Assembly: GCF_025660475.1 (NCBI RefSeq) | Contig: NZ_JAOUSF010000001.1 | Span: forward strand, 620,001 to 684,000 | Length of the DNA: 64,000 nt | Direction: 5' to 3' | Source of the DNA: Perspicuibacillus lycopersici | GTDB lineage: Bacteria > Bacillota > Bacilli > Bacillales > Caldibacillaceae | In this document: one piece after another, positions 45,260 through 54,317 of the stretch | Layout of the letters: each line of letters starts with the position of its first letter | How positions within the stretch are numbered: the stretch's first letter is position 1 | The notes under the pieces: model-generated | What the model was told of the DNA's origin: nothing | The model's database searches: none | The model's input: only the letters and a program-made list of their open reading frames with translations | Program-made: the position numbers and the translations under genes

Positions 45260-46330
45260 CTACCTTTTCGTCCAGTCCGCTCCTTCATCCATATGAACAA
45301 ATGGAATATCAGTATCTACTTCCCCAGTAATTTTTTTTAAGTTCATTTCTTCCCCTTGCAGCCATTTGCCAAAATCAAAGACCGTCGGTTCCTGGTCGCC
45401 ACCTAATGCAAACCAAGCCTTCATTTCTTTCGGAAAATATGCAGATGTATGAATAGTACCTGCCCAACTGCCGTACAGCTTTGAAAATACACCTTGATCT
45501 GTATCGTTTAATAATCGAAAGGCTTCATAACCACTTAGTCGATTTTCAGCTGTTTGTGCCTCTTGCATTCGTTGTAACCGACGTTTAGAGTCCACTAAAT
45601 GATGGCGATTTTCCTCAGCCAAAATTTCAAAATGATTGCTACATGCATTTGATTTTCGTACTTCAATACTTCGCGGCGTAGCCTCCACAATGTAATGTTC
45701 ATCCGTTTTATCGTAAACAAAATAACTAAATGAATGGCGATGTGGAATTTCTTTTAAAAACTCCACTGCTTCATTTGCTGTTGCACAGTTTTCTAAAATC
45801 ATGCGTCCGATCATATTACAAACAAAGCCATCTCCAGGATTTTTACGATGCATAAAATTATATCCCATGCTTAACCCTTTCTCATTTAAGCCATCCATTC
45901 TTCCCGTGGTTCGTTGACTTGGACCAATCATTGCATAGCCACCATCTGTCGGTTGAAAAATCATATAACGACCATCATATGTTTTTGGATGATAGTCATA
46001 ATTGCGTATAAGATACCCATTCCCTGTTAAAATTGAACATCCAGATTTAACATAATTAATACGATATCCGCCAAACTCCTGTAAGACACGTTCGATTGGC
46101 CATTGTAATGCATCTTGTAACCCGATTAGTTCATCCCATATTTTCGGTGCAAATCGATTAAAAACAGCTTGCACTTCTGCCGGAGTCACAACAAAGCGTG
46201 GTTTTCTTACCTTCCATTGTTTTTCTCTATTTTTGACGGTTAAAGAATTCTTTAATAGTTCTCCTTGTAAATATCCAAAATCATAATGGGTACCGCGGAA
46301 TTGTATACAATCACTATAAATTTTCTTCAA
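45260..46330 (-). CDS. C45-family (acyl-transferase/choloylglycine-type) Ntn hydrolase
   Basis: This 356-residue protein belongs to the autoproteolytic penicillin acyltransferase group. The likely nucleophile is C98 in VKSGCSIL, at the Gly97-Cys98 junction where self-cleavage would free the catalytic N-terminus. Typical segments follow: NGYLIRNYDYHP, TGRMDGLNEKGLSMGYNF, EAVEFLKEIPHRHSFSYFVYD and YFPKEMKAWFALG. Members hydrolyse linear amides such as acyl-amino acids; the substrate here is unknown. The start is TTG with a poor ribosome site, so the N-terminus is less certain. No signal peptide is seen, so it is probably cytoplasmic. Confidence 0.82.
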   Translation of the reverse strand: MKKIYSDCIQFRGTHYDFGYLQGELLKNSLTVKNREKQWKVRKPRFVVTPAEVQAVFNRFAPKIWDELIGLQDALQWPIERVLQEFGGYRINYVKSGCSILTGNGYLIRNYDYHPKTYDGRYMIFQPTDGGYAMIGPSQRTTGRMDGLNEKGLSMGYNFMHRKNPGDGFVCNMIGRMILENCATANEAVEFLKEIPHRHSFSYFVYDKTDEHYIVEATPRSIEVRKSNACSNHFEILAEENRHHLVDSKRRLQRMQEAQTAENRLSGYEAFRLLNDTDQGVFSKLYGSWAGTIHTSAYFPKEMKAWFALGGDQEPTVFDFGKWLQGEEMNLKKITGEVDTDIPFVHMDEGADWTKR

Positions 46331-46410
46331 AGGAAATACGCCTCTTCTTGTTTGTATTTTTGATTCATTATTCTTATTATAAATTGAATAGTGAAATTAA
46401 AAAAGAACGT

Positions 46411-46446
46411 AAAAAAGAGTAAGCAGTCAGAATGCTACTTACTCTT
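46411..46446 (-). terminator. Terminator of the siderophore importer operon
   Basis: AAGAGTAAG (46415-46423) pairs with CTTACTCTT (46438-46446), followed by TTTT on the minus strand, 17 bases past the binding-protein stop. Confidence 0.85.
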
Positions 46447-46462
46447 CTTACGTATAATTGAA

Positions 46463-47413
46463 TTACTTCAGACTTGCTTCCACTTCAGAGATCATTTCCG
46501 AAACAGAAATTAATCCGCCACCAGATAAGTACCAGTAATCTGGATCTAGATAGACAATATGTCCTTCTTTATATGCTTTTGTATTTTTCGTAAGTTCATT
46601 TTCAACTACTTCTTTTGCACCAGTTTCTCCACCAACAACTGCTGTGCGGTCAACAACAAATAAGTAATCAGGATCTTGCTCCATTACATATTCAAAAGAA
46701 ACACTTTGGCCATGTGTAGAAACTTCGATATTAGGGTCACTTGGTGTAAATCCTAATACATCATGAATTAAGCCGAAACGAGAACCTGCTCCATATGCAC
46801 TAATTTTTCCATCATTTGCTAAAATAATTAATGCATTTTTGTTTAATGCTGTTACTTCTTCTTTGACCTGTGCCATCCGATCATCAATTTTTACAAGTTC
46901 ATCTTCTACAAAATCTTCTTTATCAAATATTTTTCCTAATGTGCGCGCATTTGCTTTAAAGGAATCAATGTAGTTTGAAGTATCAAGTGCTAAATAAATA
47001 GTTGGTGCGATTTCTTTAAATTCCTCATATTGTTCTCCCTGTCTACCAGAGATAATGATTAAATCAGGACCAATTTCTGCTATTTTTTCGAAATCTGGTT
47101 CTTTTAATCCGCCAACGTTTTCATATTTATCGTCTGCATATTTATCTAAGTATGTAGGAAGCGAATCTTTTGGTATACCAACTACTTCTACTCCCATTTT
47201 ATCTAATGTGTCTAGTGAACCGAAGTCAAATACTACTACTTTTTTCGGATTTTTTGGTACTTCTACTTCATTTTCGTCTAACTCATGTTTAATGGATACT
47301 GTTTCTTTTTCTTTATCCCCACTGCTAGCATTACTATTAGAATCACTTGTTCCACATGCAGTAAGAATTAGCGAAAGCATTAGAAATAAACCTAAATATA
47401 TACTTTTTTTCAT
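46463..47413 (-). CDS. yclQ: Siderophore-binding lipoprotein, YclQ/FatB-like
   Basis: The ATG at 47413 follows AGGTGTG and gives 316 residues, close to B. subtilis YclQ (317). A lipobox ILTAC puts the lipidated Cys at residue 20, so the protein is anchored outside the membrane. The rest is a class III binding fold: NPKKVVVFDFGSLDTLDKMGVEVVGIP, PDLIIISGRQ and DPDYLFVVDRTAVVGGETG. Those regions are very similar to petrobactin/catecholate binding proteins. It is the last gene of the importer operon, separated from the ATPase gene by a 171-bp gap with a strong hairpin. The whole operon has tandem Fur boxes upstream. Confidence 0.9.
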   Translation of the reverse strand: MKKSIYLGLFLMLSLILTACGTSDSNSNASSGDKEKETVSIKHELDENEVEVPKNPKKVVVFDFGSLDTLDKMGVEVVGIPKDSLPTYLDKYADDKYENVGGLKEPDFEKIAEIGPDLIIISGRQGEQYEEFKEIAPTIYLALDTSNYIDSFKANARTLGKIFDKEDFVEDELVKIDDRMAQVKEEVTALNKNALIILANDGKISAYGAGSRFGLIHDVLGFTPSDPNIEVSTHGQSVSFEYVMEQDPDYLFVVDRTAVVGGETGAKEVVENELTKNTKAYKEGHIVYLDPDYWYLSGGGLISVSEMISEVEASLK

Positions 47414-47519
47414 TTTTTCACACCTCATTTTTTGGATTAATAGTACTTTGTGTTATTTTTATTGAAAATTTGTATATAATCTTTTAAAATTATAGGTAAC
47501 CTTTTTTCTTTTATGTTTG

Positions 47520-47570
47520 AATATGTGTCAATTTACCTTTGCGCGCAACCCACCCAAATTGACACATATT
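47520..47570. other. Strong hairpin inside the siderophore importer operon
   Basis: AATATGTGTCAATTT (47520-47534) pairs perfectly with AAATTGACACATATT (47556-47570) around a 21-base loop with GCGCGC. In the direction of the operon no T run follows, so it is more likely an RNA-stability or processing element than a terminator. On the plus strand a T run follows, but no plus-strand gene needs ending. Confidence 0.6.
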
Positions 47571-47599
47571 CTTTTTTTATTGTTCGAAAAGCCGATTTC

Positions 47600-48358
47600 T
47601 TATTGGAAATAGAAGCAGAATCGGCAGTTTTGGATATTTTGAATGGAAATGTCCATATCATAAATATCGCGTAATACGCTATTATTGATTATTTCTTCTG
47701 TAGTTCCTTCGCGGACGATTTTACCGTCCTTTAACGCCACGATATAGTCGGAATAAACGGATGCGAAATTAATATCATGTATGACAAGAATGATCGTTTT
47801 TCCTAATTCATCGACAAGTCTTCGCAATGTCTTCATGATTTGTACAGAATGTTTCATATCTAAATTATTTAATGGCTCATCTAGTAGAATATATTCTGTA
47901 TCCTGTGCAACGACCATAGCAATATAGGCTCTTTGTCGTTGTCCACCACTCAATTCCTCTAAATATTGATTTTCGATTTCTTTCAGACCAAGATAATCAA
48001 TGGCTTCATCAACAAATTGCCAATCATCCTTTGTTAGCTTGCCATGAGAGTACGGAAAACGCCCAAAGGAAACTAACTCGCGTACGGTCAACCGTAAATT
48101 AATATTATTCGACTGTTTTAAAATCGAAATTTTCTTGGCGAGGTCCCTGCTTTTCCCTTTGCTAATATCATTACCATCAATTAGTATCTCCCCTTCATCC
48201 TTTAAGATGAGACGACTAACCATAGATAGTAAGGTACTTTTCCCAGCACCATTCGGACCAATAAAAGAAGTAATTTTCCCTCTTGCGATTTTCACGGATA
48301 CATCCTTCACTACTTCTTTTGCACCATAGCGCTTTGTAACACTCTTAATATCTACCAT
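47600..48358 (-). CDS. yclP: Siderophore ABC transporter ATP-binding protein, YclP-like
   Basis: This 252-residue ATPase powers siderophore uptake. It has Walker A GPNGAGKST, signature LSGGQRQRAYIAMV, Walker B YILLDEP and the His switch VIHDIN. Length and order match the FecE/YclP group. The ATG lies 7 bases inside the end of the upstream permease gene, so translation is coupled. The C-terminus ends NCRFCFYFQ, with two cysteines not usual in the family. It is third in the order permease, permease, ATPase, binding protein, the same as yclNOPQ. Confidence 0.92.
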   Translation of the reverse strand: MVDIKSVTKRYGAKEVVKDVSVKIARGKITSFIGPNGAGKSTLLSMVSRLILKDEGEILIDGNDISKGKSRDLAKKISILKQSNNINLRLTVRELVSFGRFPYSHGKLTKDDWQFVDEAIDYLGLKEIENQYLEELSGGQRQRAYIAMVVAQDTEYILLDEPLNNLDMKHSVQIMKTLRRLVDELGKTIILVIHDINFASVYSDYIVALKDGKIVREGTTEEIINNSVLRDIYDMDISIQNIQNCRFCFYFQ

Positions 48359-49302
48359 GATTTATTCTCCTTTAACAAAAGGTATATGAAGTAAACTCCA
48401 CCAACAAAATTAATAATGACACTTAATGTTGTAGAAAAAGTAAATACATTTTCTACTATAAATTGTCCGCCAACTAATGCAATAATACTGATAAATATCG
48501 AACCTAAAATCAAATATTGATGCTTGTATGTTTTCAAATATTCATATGCAAGATTTGCTACTAACAGCCCAAGGAACATAATTGGACCAACAAGTGCTGT
48601 TGCAATCGATATTAATATAGCGACAACAATGAGCAGGCGTTTCACCACATAATCAAAGTCAACACCAAGATTTATCGCTGTATCTCTTCCAAGTGCTAAT
48701 ACATCCAAATATTTCACTAATCGCATGAAATAAAGCGTAACTAGAATAATGAGTATTGACGCTATATACAACACATCGGTATTAACATTATTAAAAGATG
48801 CAAACATCTTATCCTGAACAATTTGAAACTCATTTGGATCAATAAGCACCTGCATAAACGATGAAAAGCTTTCAAAAAATGTACCGATAATAAAACCAAC
48901 TAATAATAAGAAATAAATATTTTGGTTTTTTCTTTTAAACAATATTTTAAACAGAACGCCTGAAAACAACACCATAATAAATACAATCAAGATAAATTGG
49001 ATGTTTCGATCTACCATTGTTAATGTAGAAGATCCAAAAAGGAATATAACAACGGTATTAATTAACATATATAAAGAATCTAGGCCTAAAATACTCGGTG
49101 TTAAAATCCGATTTTGTGTTATCGTTTGAAAAACAACCGTTGAAAAAGCAATGGCAGCTCCTGTAACAATAATTGCACCTATTTTGATTGCTCTTCGTTT
49201 TAATATGTATTCCCAGTTACCACCGATATCGATAAATAGGAAGAGCACTACGAAAAGTACGGAAATCCCTGCTAGTAACCATGTTTTCGACTTATGATTC
49301 AT
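48352..49302 (-). CDS. yclO: Siderophore ABC transporter permease, YclO-like
   Basis: This 316-residue inner-membrane permease of the FecCD/BtuC type has about 9-10 helices. Conserved features are QNRILTPSILGLDSLYML and the C-terminal GPIMFLGLLVANLAYEYL, where a Gly follows the coupling helix as in the family. It overlaps the permease upstream by 11 bases and the ATPase gene downstream by 7, which indicates one tightly coupled transcript. Together with the other permease it forms the channel. Confidence 0.9.
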   Translation of the reverse strand: MNHKSKTWLLAGISVLFVVLFLFIDIGGNWEYILKRRAIKIGAIIVTGAAIAFSTVVFQTITQNRILTPSILGLDSLYMLINTVVIFLFGSSTLTMVDRNIQFILIVFIMVLFSGVLFKILFKRKNQNIYFLLLVGFIIGTFFESFSSFMQVLIDPNEFQIVQDKMFASFNNVNTDVLYIASILIILVTLYFMRLVKYLDVLALGRDTAINLGVDFDYVVKRLLIVVAILISIATALVGPIMFLGLLVANLAYEYLKTYKHQYLILGSIFISIIALVGGQFIVENVFTFSTTLSVIINFVGGVYFIYLLLKENKSW

Positions 49303-50245
49303 GCTTATTTCTCCTCAATAATAGGTACACAAATATTCCACTTCCAATGACACCAACGGTTAAATTAATTGGGATTTCATACGGATAAATGATAATTCTT
49401 CCGAGAATATCACAAATCAAAACAAACACGGCACCAAGTAGTGCAGTATGCCCAAGACTTTTTTTCAAATTATCCCCTTGATAGATGGAAACAATATTAG
49501 GAATAATTAAGCCTAAAAATGGAATTGTCCCTACGGTTAATATCACAGATGAAGTAATTAATGCGACAATTGCCAAACCTAGATTTAAAACTTGTCGATA
49601 ATTTAATCCTAAATTCTTCGAAAAATCTTCACCCATACCTGCTATTGTAAATTTATTTGCATATAGATAGGCGATAATGAGTAAAGGCAAACTAATGTAA
49701 ATAATTTCATATCTTCCTTTTAAGATTAGTGAAAAATCACCAATTAACCAAGATGAAATGTTTTGAATCAAATCATTTCGATAGGCAAAAAAGGTCGATA
49801 TGGAGCTAACGATATTCCCTAACATTAATCCTACTAAAGGGATGAATATAGCATCTTTAAACTTGATTCGGTCTAAAATCTTCATGAATAAAAATGTTCC
49901 TGCTAAAGCGAATAAAAACGCTACCAACATTTTCACAAGAGAGCCTGCTGACGTAAAAAACATTAATGAGACCAATATACCAAGTCTAGCAAAATCCATT
50001 GTCCCTGCTGTTGTAGGAGAAACAAATTTGTTTCTGCTAAGCTGTTGCATTATTAAGCCTGCAATACTCATACTTGATCCAGCTATCAGAATACTGATTA
50101 ACCGTGGTATCCTACTAACCATTAATATTTGAACATTTTCATCTGTTAGGCTGAACAAGTCCATAGGTGAAAGATCACTTACTCCGATAAAAATAGAGCA
50201 GATAGAAAGTATGATTAATGCGATTATCAGGTATCTTTTCTTCAT
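49292..50245 (-). CDS. yclN: Siderophore ABC transporter permease, YclN-like
   Basis: This 317-residue permease is the first gene of the operon. Typical FecCD segments are SRIPRLISILIAGSSMSIAGLIMQQLSRNKFVSP and TVGTIPFLGLIIPNIVSIYQGDNLKKSLGHTALLGA. It has about 9-10 membrane helices. The ATG is about 165 bases downstream of a Fur-controlled promoter. By analogy with yclNOPQ the system would take up petrobactin-like ferric siderophores; the exact ligand is inferred. Confidence 0.9.
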   Translation of the reverse strand: MKKRYLIIALIILSICSIFIGVSDLSPMDLFSLTDENVQILMVSRIPRLISILIAGSSMSIAGLIMQQLSRNKFVSPTTAGTMDFARLGILVSLMFFTSAGSLVKMLVAFLFALAGTFLFMKILDRIKFKDAIFIPLVGLMLGNIVSSISTFFAYRNDLIQNISSWLIGDFSLILKGRYEIIYISLPLLIIAYLYANKFTIAGMGEDFSKNLGLNYRQVLNLGLAIVALITSSVILTVGTIPFLGLIIPNIVSIYQGDNLKKSLGHTALLGAVFVLICDILGRIIIYPYEIPINLTVGVIGSGIFVYLLLRRNKHES

Positions 50246-50655
50246 AGCTCACGGTCACTTTCTTCGAGTATTTGGCCATAGGTTTTGTGAATTTCATAAA
50301 TAAAATTCATCATTTTCTTGATAATGACTGGCAATATAAAAAACTATTAGACTTTTGTTCTAATAAGTTCAAATATTTGGACAAAATAATAATGATAATC
50401 ATTATCATTTAAATTGTAAATGATAATCATTATCATTGTCAACCAATTCTTATAATATTTTTTGACTTTCTCAACATGACAATAGGATAATTGATTCGCC
50501 ACTACTCCATCAGTTCTCTTTTTATTGAGAATGGCTTTGCAATCAAAAATTGTTAGAAGGTGAAACATACATAATTATCCTACTTGCTCCTATATAAAAC
50601 GGCAGAATACTAGGTTGTTTAGTATTCTGCCGGAGTAAATTAAATAAAAATTTAA
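50246..50655 (-). promoter_or_regulatory. Fur-controlled promoter of the siderophore operon (two tandem Fur boxes)
   Basis: TGATAATCATTATCA occurs twice as a perfect 7-1-7 Fur box, at 50393-50407 and 50421-50435, with centres 28 bases apart. On the minus strand TTGACA (complement of 50437-50442), 18 bases and TACAAT (complement of 50413-50418) form the promoter. One box covers its spacer and the other lies just downstream. Iron-loaded Fur would block RNA polymerase. No gene is supported in the rest of the 410-base region. Confidence 0.93.
50600..50632 (-). terminator. Terminator of the alcohol dehydrogenase gene
   Basis: CGGCAGAATACTA (50600-50612) pairs perfectly with TAGTATTCTGCCG (50620-50632); TTTTATA follows on the minus strand. 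Confidence 0.88.
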
Positions 50656-51687
50656 TTAATGATGATGATATTTATGCATATCAATAACCATCCGTCCTTG
50701 AATCTTTCCTTGCTCCATTTCTTCAAATACATCGTTTACCTCATGAAGACATCTTGTTTGTACAATCGGAACAACTTTTCCTTCTGCACCAAATTGGAAT
50801 GCTTCTTCTAAGTCTTTCCGTGTTCCTACAAGAGAACCAATGATTTGAATACCATCTAATACCGTTTTCACGATTTCTAAGTCCATTGTTTCTGGAGGAA
50901 GTCCAACTGCAACCACTTTTGCAGTAGCACGTACCGAATGGACTGCTTGATTAAAGGCAACTTTTGATACAGCTGTAACAACTGCTGCGTGAGCTCCACC
51001 AACTTTATCTTGAATCCATTCTCCTGCATCTCCATCTGTTAATGGATTACATACGAGATCTGCACCAATTTCTTTTGCTAATTGTAATTTATCATCATTT
51101 ATATCAATTGCAATTACTTTTGCATTAAATACATTTTTTGCATATTGGATAGCAAGATTTCCTAATCCACCACATCCATAAATAGCAATCCATTGACCCG
51201 GTTTTACATCAGACACTTTAATTGCTTTATAGCATGTCACACCAGCACATGTGATACTACTTGCTTGAGCTGGATCTAGACCTTCCGGAACTTTTACTGC
51301 ATAATCTGCTTCGACAATACATTGTTCTGCCATTGCACCATCAACTGTGAAGCCAGCATTTTTTACATTTCGGCAAAATGTTTCTCTACCAGTTAAACAG
51401 TACTCACAAGTGCCACAGCCTTGGAAAAACCAAGCAATACTTACACGATCTCCCACCTTTAAGCTTGTTACGTCTGGAGCGATTTCTTTAACAATTCCGA
51501 TTCCTTCATGACCGAGAATACGTCCTGGAACTTCTCCGAAATCCCCTTTTGCCACGTGTAAATCAGTATGACATACACCACAATATTCAATATCAACAAG
51601 CGCTTGCCCTGGTGCTAATGGAGGTAATGTCACATCTTTAATTTCTACTTTACCTTTATTTTCAGAACTTACGATAGCAGCTTTCAT
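50656..51687 (-). CDS. adhP: Zinc-dependent alcohol dehydrogenase, AdhP/AdhA-like
   Basis: This 343-residue medium-chain dehydrogenase oxidises primary alcohols, or reduces aldehydes, with NAD(H). The catalytic zinc site has CGVCHTD (36-42) and GHEG (59-62). The structural zinc has four cysteines at C91, C94, C97 and C105. The NAD fold motif is [12 protein letters not shown]. It closely resembles the AdhP/ADH-T enzymes of Bacillaceae. The C-terminus ends in HKYHHH, a natural His cluster not expected in the family. It is a single gene with a strong terminator; GGAGG precedes the ATG. Confidence 0.93.
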   Translation of the reverse strand: MKAAIVSSENKGKVEIKDVTLPPLAPGQALVDIEYCGVCHTDLHVAKGDFGEVPGRILGHEGIGIVKEIAPDVTSLKVGDRVSIAWFFQGCGTCEYCLTGRETFCRNVKNAGFTVDGAMAEQCIVEADYAVKVPEGLDPAQASSITCAGVTCYKAIKVSDVKPGQWIAIYGCGGLGNLAIQYAKNVFNAKVIAIDINDDKLQLAKEIGADLVCNPLTDGDAGEWIQDKVGGAHAAVVTAVSKVAFNQAVHSVRATAKVVAVGLPPETMDLEIVKTVLDGIQIIGSLVGTRKDLEEAFQFGAEGKVVPIVQTRCLHEVNDVFEEMEQGKIQGRMVIDMHKYHHH

Positions 51688-51844
51688 GGTAATCCTCCTA
51701 TGAATTCAATATTGTTTGTGAAACATTTCACAAATTAATTTTACAATATTCTCTTCCTGTTTCGCAATACTATTTCGGTGTTGTTCATAAATCATTCATA
51801 TTTAGATTCTTTATAGGAAAATTGAGTTTTTCTATAAACAATAA

Positions 51845-51864
51845 ACCGCCCGTAATTGGGCGGT
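51845..51864 (-). terminator. Terminator of the PAS-GGDEF gene
   Basis: ACCGCCC (51845-51851) pairs with GGGCGGT (51858-51864), followed by TTTATTG on the minus strand, 18 bases after the stop. Confidence 0.7.
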
Positions 51865-51881
51865 CATTAAGTATCTATAAT

Positions 51882-53942
51882 TTAATTTTCCAATAGTGAA
51901 TAAAATCGGCAGCCATCGATTCCAGACTGTTTTTCCTCATATAATGCTATATCTGCATACTTAATTAGCTGTTTTTGATTGGTAGAATCATCTGGATAAA
52001 TGGCTATTCCTATTCCTGCACCGATATTGATTTTATTTCCATTAAAATAAAATGGTTTTTGAAAAGAGCCAATAATTCGCTCAGCAACTTCTACTACATC
52101 GTTTCTCGTACTTAGCTTTGTGATAATGATTGCCATTTCATCTCCACCCATTCTAGCAACGGTATCTATATTTCTAATATTGTCTTGAATTCGTTTCCCC
52201 ATTTCAACAATTACAGCATCCCCAGCATCATGACCAAAGGTATCATTAATACGCTTGAACTTATGACCATCTAACATCATAACAGCAATCTTTTTATTCA
52301 AAGCTTTTGCCTCTTGAATAGCTAATGTTAGCTTTTCATCAAAATTTCTCCGGTTTGGAAGTCCAGATAAATAATCATAAAATGCGGCCTTCGCTAATTC
52401 GTCGCGTAGTTTTTTTCGTTCGGTGATATCCCGTGCAATGGTAACAAATTTTTTTATCTCATCCGCTTCCATTACATGAGTAGTTGTAACCTCCATCCAT
52501 ACATAGTGCCCATCTCGATGTTTAATTCTAATCTCTGAAGGCATCGACTCTATCCCATCCTTTAAGAGTTGAAAGCCTGTTAATTTTTTCTGTCTGTCTT
52601 CTGGATGAATCGCTATTGAAAAATGGTTACCTATATACTCGTGTACTGAATATCCAAGAATTTTCTCAATTGATGGGGAAACATACTCAATAATTCCTGA
52701 TACATCCATCAATTGAATGATATCGGAAGCATTCTCTGTTATGATTCGATATTTTTTCTCGCTTTCAAGCAGATTCCTTTGCGCTTTCTTCAATTCCGTT
52801 ATATTTTTGTAAAACGCGGTGGATCCTTTAATTTTTCCATCACTTTCATATACGGGCGCAAAAGAGGCAAGTATATCCAATACTACCCCGTTCTTTGTAA
52901 TCCGCTTTGTTTCATATAATGGAACAGTTTCTCCATTTTTAATTTTTTGCCAAACAAATTTTGATCGGCTTCTCAATTCGAAAGGAACTAATAAATCTTT
53001 CGTATTTTTCACTTCTGCTTCTTTGTACCCAAAGGTTTCTTCAAAAGCCGGGTTTACATGTTCGATTTCCCCATTTATATTAAAATAAATAATTGGGTCT
53101 ACAGAATAATTCCAAAATGCTTCTAGCTCCTCGCTCTTCTCACGTATTTGCTTCTGGAGTCGATTTTGTTCAGTTATATCTTTAGCGATTATGAAGAAGC
53201 CATCAAGTTCCCCATCTATAATAATGGGAACGTTTTTAATTAATAATAATAGCTTTTCACCATTTTTATGATTCACCCAGCTTTCATATACTACCTGTGT
53301 TTCAATATTGGCTTCTTCAAAATTTGCAATAGTATCCTCTATTTTATCCTCCGCTAATAATACCAATGCAGACGTTCCTACCAACTGTTGCTCCGAGTAA
53401 CCGGTAATTTCTATTGCTTTATCATTAACTTTTTTGATATTCCCATCTAAATTTAATTCAAATACAGCATCACCATTATTTTCAATTAGAGAGTTTAACC
53501 GTTTTTGATTGCGTTCTAATTTTCTTTTAGTCGCCTTTAACTCTTGTTCCTTCGTCATCTTCTCCGTTATATCACGGACAATACCCATTACATAATTACA
53601 CTGTCCATTATTCGTTATGATTGGGTTTAGTGTAGTCTCTCCAATAAATTGTCCATCCGCAGTCTCTATCGTCTCAATAAACTTCATCGTTTGTTTCGTA
53701 AATTGTACTTCACGATATTTAGCGGCTAAAATATTTGCTCTCTCCTTCGGTAGTACATCCTCTATACGGCTACCTATCACATTCTCATGCCTATTCAAAC
53801 ATCTCATTGCTGGTTGATTCAAATAGAGGTATCGAATCGATTGGTCCTCTAACTCCATGAAAAAAACAAGATCGCTAAAAAATTCAAAAATACTAGTTAG
53901 TGTTCGATTATCCTGTACTATGTTATCAATAAGACTCTTCAT
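51882..53942 (-). CDS. Four-PAS diguanylate cyclase
   Basis: This 686-residue protein has no membrane helix. Four PAS domains cover about 15-128, 150-258, 275-385 and 395-508, separated by short coiled coils. The C-terminal GGDEF domain (about 515-680) reads GGDEM (599-603) and has an intact inhibitory site RNID (590-593). It should therefore make cyclic-di-GMP with product feedback. One oddity is LDGHKFKRIND (557-567), where the usual second Asp of DxD is a His (H560). It is a single leftward gene, divergent from the WxL locus across 375 bp that hold the palindrome module also found before the EAL-PilZ gene. Confidence 0.9.
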   Translation of the reverse strand: MKSLIDNIVQDNRTLTSIFEFFSDLVFFMELEDQSIRYLYLNQPAMRCLNRHENVIGSRIEDVLPKERANILAAKYREVQFTKQTMKFIETIETADGQFIGETTLNPIITNNGQCNYVMGIVRDITEKMTKEQELKATKRKLERNQKRLNSLIENNGDAVFELNLDGNIKKVNDKAIEITGYSEQQLVGTSALVLLAEDKIEDTIANFEEANIETQVVYESWVNHKNGEKLLLLIKNVPIIIDGELDGFFIIAKDITEQNRLQKQIREKSEELEAFWNYSVDPIIYFNINGEIEHVNPAFEETFGYKEAEVKNTKDLLVPFELRSRSKFVWQKIKNGETVPLYETKRITKNGVVLDILASFAPVYESDGKIKGSTAFYKNITELKKAQRNLLESEKKYRIITENASDIIQLMDVSGIIEYVSPSIEKILGYSVHEYIGNHFSIAIHPEDRQKKLTGFQLLKDGIESMPSEIRIKHRDGHYVWMEVTTTHVMEADEIKKFVTIARDITERKKLRDELAKAAFYDYLSGLPNRRNFDEKLTLAIQEAKALNKKIAVMMLDGHKFKRINDTFGHDAGDAVIVEMGKRIQDNIRNIDTVARMGGDEMAIIITKLSTRNDVVEVAERIIGSFQKPFYFNGNKINIGAGIGIAIYPDDSTNQKQLIKYADIALYEEKQSGIDGCRFYSLLEN

Positions 53943-54317
53943 GATTGGTGTTTCTCCTTATGTTTATGTTAACGAGTGTAACCCAAATTGAAATTATCAC
54001 AAATCTTCTACAGAAATTATTGTCATGTAAAAGAAGGAAAATATGTATCACCTTTCCTTCTTATATTTATCCAAAAACGATAGGAATCGATTCCTACTTT
54101 ACATTTATTTGTACTTTACTAATAGACCGTTTTCTTTTTTCCATTCGTAACCACTTTTGGTAACAGAATCAATCTATCTATAAAACTATAAATCTTATAT
54201 GATTACATTGTTGATAAAATTCACATCAAAAAATGAAACATGAATCGAGTCAACAACATGAAGTTGAAAATTATTCGTTTAATATAAAAACTCAAACATT
54301 CTAGGAGGAATTCATAG
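53943..54317. other. Divergent region between the cyclase and WxL genes
   Basis: No gene is supported in these 375 bases. The key feature is the palindrome-promoter module at 54046-54096, oriented toward the cyclase gene and ending about 220 bases before the WxL start. The WxL gene has AGGAGG before its ATG; its promoter could not be fixed, though an AT-rich TTTAATATAAAA lies at about 54277-54288. Confidence 0.5.
54046..54096 (-). promoter_or_regulatory. Palindrome-promoter module, copy 2 (diguanylate cyclase gene)
   Basis: Read on the minus strand: TAGGAATCGATTCCTA (54081-54096), 16 bases, ATAAGAA (54058-54064), 5 bases, GGTGATA (54046-54052), continuing CATAT. The blocks and spacings equal those at 17912-17962. 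The palindrome is identical, while the sequence between blocks differs, so this is not simply a duplicated segment. Confidence 0.6.

Noticed and set aside
50347-50568. 73-codon minus-strand frame across the Fur boxes
   Set aside because: It covers the promoter and both Fur boxes; the coding look comes from their AT repeats.
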